Made by a program: the position numbers and the translations under genes. From Sinomonas atrocyanea (GTDB lineage Bacteria; Actinomycetota; Actinomycetes; Actinomycetales; Micrococcaceae), in contig NZ_CP014518.1 of assembly GCF_001577305.1 (NCBI RefSeq), positions 2,976,001-3,040,000 of the forward strand: DNA of 64,000 nt, given 5' to 3'. This document shows, one piece after another, positions 60,588 through 64,000 of this stretch. Each line of letters opens with the position of its first letter. The stretch's first letter is position 1. Under the pieces are notes generated by a model, which saw nothing but the letters and a program-made list of their open reading frames with translations, was not told where the DNA came from and ran no database searches.

Positions 60588-60754
60588 GCACCCGCCCGCA
60601 GCGGCGCTCCGCCCCGCGGATCGTCTTCCTGCTCGTGATCGTGGCCGTGGTGCTCGCGGCGACCTCGCACGGGCAGGCGGCGCTGTGGGTCGCGGCGGCG
60701 GCGGCCGTGTACGCGCTCGTCGAGGGGCTGCTGGCCTGGCGCGCGCGGCGGTAG
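60584..60754 (+). CDS. Small membrane protein (56 aa)
   Basis: GTG at 60584 overlaps the stop of the ligase gene (GTGA). The 56 residues are a basic N-terminus (STRPQRRSAPR), then two hydrophobic stretches, IVFLLVIVAVVLAATSHG and ALWVAAAAAVYALVEGLLAW, and a basic end RARR. It is a small two-helix membrane protein of unknown function, supported by coupling and codon use. Its last base touches the first repeat element. Confidence 0.65.
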   Translation: MSTRPQRRSAPRIVFLLVIVAVVLAATSHGQAALWVAAAAAVYALVEGLLAWRARR

Positions 60755-60832
60755 CGGGCATTTCGACACAACTCACGCGGCGAACGGCCCCGTTCCGGGC
60801 CGCTTCGGGGCTGACTTGTGTCGATATGCCCG
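60754..60832. repeat. Miniature inverted-repeat element, copy A
   Basis: A ~79-bp block starting GCGGGCATTTCGACACAACT and ending ACTTGTGTCGATATGCCCG. Terminal arms of about 18 bp are inverted repeats of each other with two mismatches, and an inner CGGCCC/GGGCCG hairpin lies in the centre. The same family occurs at 61748-61827 in the same orientation. Confidence 0.85.
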
Positions 60833-61681
60833 GGTCACGTCCGCTACCACAGCGCCGACCCACCTCCGGTGCCCCATGATGTGCTCCCACGAGAACCGCA
60901 GGACGACCCGTCCAGCCCGCACCAGTTCGTTGTACCGCGTGCAGTCACGGTGCAGGTCCTCGCGGCCTCCGTGCCACTCGAAGCTGTCCGCCTCGGTGAC
61001 CACGGGAGTGTCCTCACTGCCGAGGTCCACCACGTAGGGCCCGCCCGCAGTCATGATCCGCATCTGCGGCCGGAGGACCACGCCTGCCTCGAGGCAGGCC
61101 GCCCGGAGCCCGGATTCGAAGGGGTTCGCGGCCCTGGCGTCCATGTGGTCCAGGACCAACCTCTGAGCCGACCGGTTCCGCCCGGTCCACGTCGCGGCCG
61201 CGGCCTCCAGCCCCTCCGGGGTGGCGAGCCCGCGCCGGAGCGCGGAGTCGGCAATGGCAAGGGCTTCGGCGAAGGGCAGGGCGGCCGCGCAGTCGAGCAC
61301 GGTGCGGGTGGGGGACGTCGCGGTCACCATGCCCACGTGCCAGAGATCCTGAGGCGGCAGGAGGCGGGTGACGATCGTGGCACCGGGACGGGGGCGGACC
61401 TTGATGCCCCGGGCCACCGCAAGCTCCACGGGCCGCGGCCGGTGCAGCACCCCCATGCCGTGGGCGAGCGCCGCCGACCGGCCGTAGAGCACTGCCCCGC
61501 ACTCGAGGGAGAGCCGGTGAGAGGCCGCGACCGAGGCCAGAGCGTAGGTGCCGTGGCCGGCCCGGACGACTTCTCCGTCCTCGACGGCGCGTTCGAGGGC
61601 ACGCCGGCCACAGCTGCGCCGCAGTTCGTCGAAGGGCGCGCTGCCCCCGGCCGCTGCCAGCACTTCCAAAGGTCCGCTCAT
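60773..61681 (-). CDS. AbiEi-like N-terminus + DUF559 nuclease-fold protein
   Basis: A 302-residue protein. The first ~170 residues resemble the AbiEi-type antitoxin region (winged helix, YGRSAALAHGMGVLHRPRPVELAVARG, TATSPTRTVLDCAAALPFAEALAIADSALRRG). The C-terminal part is a DUF559/Vsr-like nuclease fold: NPFESGLRAACLEAG, then VVDLGSEDTPVVTEADSFEWHG with the Asp and Glu-x-Asp active-site pattern, and NELVRAGRVVLRFSWEHIMG. No AbiEii toxin partner is adjacent. Its stop and last ~20 codons lie inside repeat copy A, and copy B lies just upstream. The role (antitoxin, defence or DNA repair) is not established. Confidence 0.82.
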   Translation of the reverse strand: MSGPLEVLAAAGGSAPFDELRRSCGRRALERAVEDGEVVRAGHGTYALASVAASHRLSLECGAVLYGRSAALAHGMGVLHRPRPVELAVARGIKVRPRPGATIVTRLLPPQDLWHVGMVTATSPTRTVLDCAAALPFAEALAIADSALRRGLATPEGLEAAAATWTGRNRSAQRLVLDHMDARAANPFESGLRAACLEAGVVLRPQMRIMTAGGPYVVDLGSEDTPVVTEADSFEWHGGREDLHRDCTRYNELVRAGRVVLRFSWEHIMGHRRWVGAVVADVTRAYRHKSAPKRPGTGPFAA

Positions 61682-61747
61682 GGGCACAGCATGGCCCGGA
61701 TCACGGGACAGCCCCGGCTGCCGTGAGGGCTATGTGGACAGCGGTCC

Positions 61748-61827
61748 GCGGGCATTTCGACACAACTCGCGGTCCGGCGCGGCCCCCGGAATGCCGTTTC
61801 GGCGCCGAGTTGTGTCGATATGCCCGC
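61748..61827. repeat. Miniature inverted-repeat element, copy B
   Basis: An 80-bp block starting CGCGGGCATTTCGACACAAC and ending AGTTGTGTCGATATGCCCGC. The terminal arms match as an 18-bp inverted repeat with one mismatch. It is the same family and orientation as copy A; the interiors differ. It lies between the 5' side of the AbiEi/DUF559 gene and the tsaD stop. Confidence 0.88.
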
Positions 61828-61844
61828 ACGGACGCGGGCCGGCC

Positions 61845-62927
61845 CTACCGGGCGACGACCGTGGTGACCGGCAGCGACGACTCGGGCGCGACCTCGAGCC
61901 CGCTGGGCTCCCCGCCGTCCATGATCACGCGGGCAGCGAGGGCGGCGACCATGGCGCCGTTGTCCGTGCACAGCGAGAACCGGGGCACCGCCAGGGAGAT
62001 CCCGGCCTCCTCGCACCGCTGCCGGGTGAGCTCGCGCAGCCGCGAGTTGGCGGCCACGCCCCCACCGAGCAGCAGGTTCTGGATCCCCTGCTCGCGGCAG
62101 GCCAGGATCGCCTTGGAGGTGATGACGTCCACCACGGCCTCCTGGAACGAGGCCGCGATGTCCGCGACCGGCACCGGCTCCCCAGCGGCCTCGAACTGCT
62201 CGACGCACCGCGCCACCGCGGTCTTGAGCCCGGAGAACGACCAGTCGTAGCGGTGGGGGCCGGGCTCCTCGGCCGTGCCCATGTACTTGGGCTGCGTGAG
62301 CCCGCGCGGGAAGCGGATGGCCTTGCGGTTGCCCTCGCGCGCGAGTCTGTCGATCACCGGGCCGCCCGGGTACCCGAGGCCCAGCAGCCGTGCGACCTTG
62401 TCGTAGGCCTCGCCGGCGGCGTCGTCGATCGTGGAGCCGAGGAGCTCCACGTCGCCGGCGATGTTCCGTACCCGCAGCACCTCGGTGTGGCCGCCCGAGA
62501 CGAGCAGGGCGCCCAGGCGCGGCGGCAGTTCGCCCTCGTAGACGCCGTCGTCGAGCAGGCCGACGCCCACGTGCGCCACGAGGTGGTTCACGGCGTAGAG
62601 GGGCTTGCCCGTGGCGACCGCGAGCGCCTTCGCGCCGCACACCCCCACCATGAGCGCGCCGGCGAGGCCGGGGCCGGTGGTGACGGCGAGCGCGTCGACC
62701 TCCTCGAGGGTCACGCCAGCGGTGTGGAGGGCCTCCCGCAGGGTGGGGACGAGGGCGTCGAGGTGGGCGCGGGAGGCGATCTCGGGGATCACGCCGCCGA
62801 ACCGGACGTGCTCGTCCATGGAGGAGGAGACGGTGTTGGCCAGCAGCGTGGTGCCGCGCACGATCCCCACCCCGGTCTCGTCGCACGAGGACTCGATGCC
62901 CAGGACGAGCGGCTCCTGGCGGTTCAT
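61845..62927 (-). CDS. tsaD: tRNA N6-adenosine threonylcarbamoyltransferase TsaD
   Basis: A 360-residue Kae1/TsaD protein that transfers threonylcarbamoyl to A37 of ANN-decoding tRNAs. The ASKHA start is VLGIESSCDETGVGIV, the metal histidines are in VNHLVAHVGVG, and VSGGHTEVL, DDAAGEAYDKVARLLGLGYPGGP and LLGGGVAANSRLR follow. The ATG at 62927 overlaps the rimI stop by four bases. It is the third gene of the tsaB-rimI-tsaD operon. Confidence 0.97.
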   Translation of the reverse strand: MNRQEPLVLGIESSCDETGVGIVRGTTLLANTVSSSMDEHVRFGGVIPEIASRAHLDALVPTLREALHTAGVTLEEVDALAVTTGPGLAGALMVGVCGAKALAVATGKPLYAVNHLVAHVGVGLLDDGVYEGELPPRLGALLVSGGHTEVLRVRNIAGDVELLGSTIDDAAGEAYDKVARLLGLGYPGGPVIDRLAREGNRKAIRFPRGLTQPKYMGTAEEPGPHRYDWSFSGLKTAVARCVEQFEAAGEPVPVADIAASFQEAVVDVITSKAILACREQGIQNLLLGGGVAANSRLRELTRQRCEEAGISLAVPRFSLCTDNGAMVAALAARVIMDGGEPSGLEVAPESSLPVTTVVAR

Positions 62928-63451
62928 TCGGTCTCCTCTCCCGCGGGTGCGGCCGGTCCGCCGGCCCGCAGCGGCAGCTGCATGATGAGCGCGTCGGCAC
63001 CGTCGCGGTAGTAGCGCCGGCGCATGTGGATCTGGGTGAAGCCGAAGCGGCGGTAGAGGGCCTGCGCGCGGGGGTTGTCCGCGCGAACCTCCAGCAGCAC
63101 GTCCTCGGCGCCGCGGCGACGGGCCTCCGCGATGAGCTCGGCCAGAACGGCGGAGCCGATGCCGCGGCCCTCCCGCTCGGGCACCACGGCGATGGTCTGG
63201 ACGTCGGCGATCGGCTGGACGCACATCACGCCGGCGTACGCGACGATCCGGGCCCCCTCCGGCGCGGCCTCCTCGGCGACGTAGTAGCGGCGGGTCGCCG
63301 GCTGGCTGAGCTCGTCGCGGAACATCTGCTCGGGCCATGCGTCGACGGGGAACAGGGCGCGCTCGAGGGCGTGGACCGCTGGCACGTCCGCCTCCGTCAT
63401 GTCGCGGAGCACGACGCCGGCCGGCAGCCGGGCGGGCACCTCGCCGTTCAC
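62924..63451 (-). CDS. rimI: Ribosomal-protein-alanine N-acetyltransferase RimI
   Basis: A 175-residue GNAT enzyme acetylating the N-terminus of ribosomal protein S18. VLRDMTEADVPAVHALERALF, IADVQTIAVVPEREGRGIGSAVLAELIAEARRRG and LEVRADNPRAQALYRRFGFTQIHMRRRYYRDG are typical. The GTG start overlaps the tsaB stop (GTGA), and the stop overlaps the tsaD ATG. This tight coupling is normal for the operon. Confidence 0.95.
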   Translation of the reverse strand: MNGEVPARLPAGVVLRDMTEADVPAVHALERALFPVDAWPEQMFRDELSQPATRRYYVAEEAAPEGARIVAYAGVMCVQPIADVQTIAVVPEREGRGIGSAVLAELIAEARRRGAEDVLLEVRADNPRAQALYRRFGFTQIHMRRRYYRDGADALIMQLPLRAGGPAAPAGEETE

Positions 63452-64000
63452 AGGGCGCGCTTCCGGGGGCCCGGGACCTGGGCATCGGAGTCGCGCAGGT
63501 ACAGCGGCGTGGTGTCCAGCAGGGGCGCGCCCGCGCCGAGGCGGGCGGCCGCGACGAGCCCGAGCGAGGCCGCCGCGGGCTGCGCCTGCGCGAACGCCTC
63601 GTCGACGCTCGCCCCGGCGTCCTCGAGCTGCCACCGGTAGAGGCCTGCGCCCGCGCCGTACGCGGGGAGGCTGGGCAGCTGCTGCGGCGCGGTCACATGC
63701 GGGCCGTCCACCAGGGTGCCGTCGGCGGCGTACTGGGCCCAGTACAGCTCGCGCCGGCGGGCGTCGATGGCCACGGTGAACCCGTCCGCCGGGGCTCCGG
63801 ACTCCACGACGTCCCAGGCCAGCGCATCGAGGCTCATGACCCCGTCCAGGGGCACATCCCAGGCGAAGGCGAGCGCGCGCGCCGTCGCGATGCCGGAGCG
63901 CAGGCCCGTGAAGGGGCCCGGCCCGACGCCGACGACGATGCGGGCGATGTCCGCCCCCGCGAGCTCCTGCTCGGCAAGGAGGGCCCGGATGCCGGGAGCG
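63448..64000 (-). CDS. tsaB: tRNA threonylcarbamoyladenosine biosynthesis protein TsaB (C-terminal part)
   Basis: The gene runs off the right edge; the N-terminus is missing. The visible ~183 residues contain the diagnostic VGVGPGPFTGLRSGIATARALAFAWDVPLDGVMSLDALAWDVV, then VAIDARRRELYWAQY. TsaB partners TsaD in t6A synthesis. It is the first visible gene of tsaB-rimI-tsaD; its stop overlaps the rimI GTG. Confidence 0.93.
   Translation of the reverse strand, partial: APGIRALLAEQELAGADIARIVVGVGPGPFTGLRSGIATARALAFAWDVPLDGVMSLDALAWDVVESGAPADGFTVAIDARRRELYWAQYAADGTLVDGPHVTAPQQLPSLPAYGAGAGLYRWQLEDAGASVDEAFAQAQPAAASLGLVAAARLGAGAPLLDTTPLYLRDSDAQVPGPRKRAL

Overview
The window is a high-GC actinobacterial chromosome segment. 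Most genes are housekeeping. Gene content and order (tsaB-rimI-tsaD, guaB3/guaB/guaA, groES-groEL under paired CIRCE elements, ispH next to xseAB, SURF1-DUF3817, an OpuC-type importer, a C-minus L36) and many leaderless ATG/GTG starts fit Micrococcaceae (Arthrobacter/Sinomonas-like). I could not run a search to confirm the genus. No prophage, IS transposase, CRISPR array, rRNA or replication origin was seen. One tRNA (Ala, CGC) is present.

Layout. 1-6 kb: lipoprotein fragment, an Xfp-type phosphoketolase broken into two overlapping reading frames, a hypothetical protein, an NTF2-like protein and an exported phosphoesterase. 6-15 kb: ychF, rmuC, ispH, a frameshifted membrane protein, xseA-xseB, a PPK2 kinase and an alanine-type aminotransferase. 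15-19 kb: osmoprotectant importer opuC (four overlapping genes) and an N-acetylglucosamine-kinase-like gene. 19-27 kb: nitronate monooxygenase, aldo/keto reductase, LysR/MFS pair, two Lrp/AsnC regulators, and an ArsR-type regulator with three evenly spaced operators. 27-34 kb: CorA, an orphan ZapE C-terminal domain, malate dehydrogenase, a DUF805 protein, tRNA-Ala, galU with a divergent folate gene, and a FmdB-type zinc ribbon. 34-39.5 kb: a SAF-domain protein and a 1485-residue helicase-like protein with altered ATPase motifs. 39.6-48 kb: guaA, DUF3817, SURF1, a PTS IIA protein, glpD, guaB3 and guaB. 48-52 kb: two tandem paralogous membrane acyltransferases with SGNH domains. 52-57.6 kb: groEL, groES, a membrane protein, a THUMP-like methyltransferase, a 22-bp palindromic tandem array, a shikimate-dehydrogenase-like gene and rpmJ (C-minus). 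57.6-64 kb: an AidB-like acyl-CoA dehydrogenase, a GCS2 ligase with an apparent CTG start, a nuclease-like gene flanked by two copies of an ~80-bp inverted-repeat element, then tsaD, rimI and partial tsaB.

Functional groupings: purine nucleotide synthesis (guaB, guaB3, guaA), heat-shock chaperonin under HrcA-type control, osmoprotection (opuC), t6A tRNA modification (tsaB/tsaD), and central carbon metabolism (xfp, mdh, glpD).

The observations I rate highest are: (1) the 22-bp palindromic array filling a convergent intergenic space; (2) the nuclease-like gene bracketed by two same-orientation miniature inverted-repeat elements, with its stop codon inside one of them; (3) the three phased ArsR operators; (4) the helicase-like protein lacking both the Walker A lysine and the Walker B glutamate; (5) three genes each broken by what looks like the loss of one base in or beside a G/C run, which must be resolved as assembly error or real mutation.
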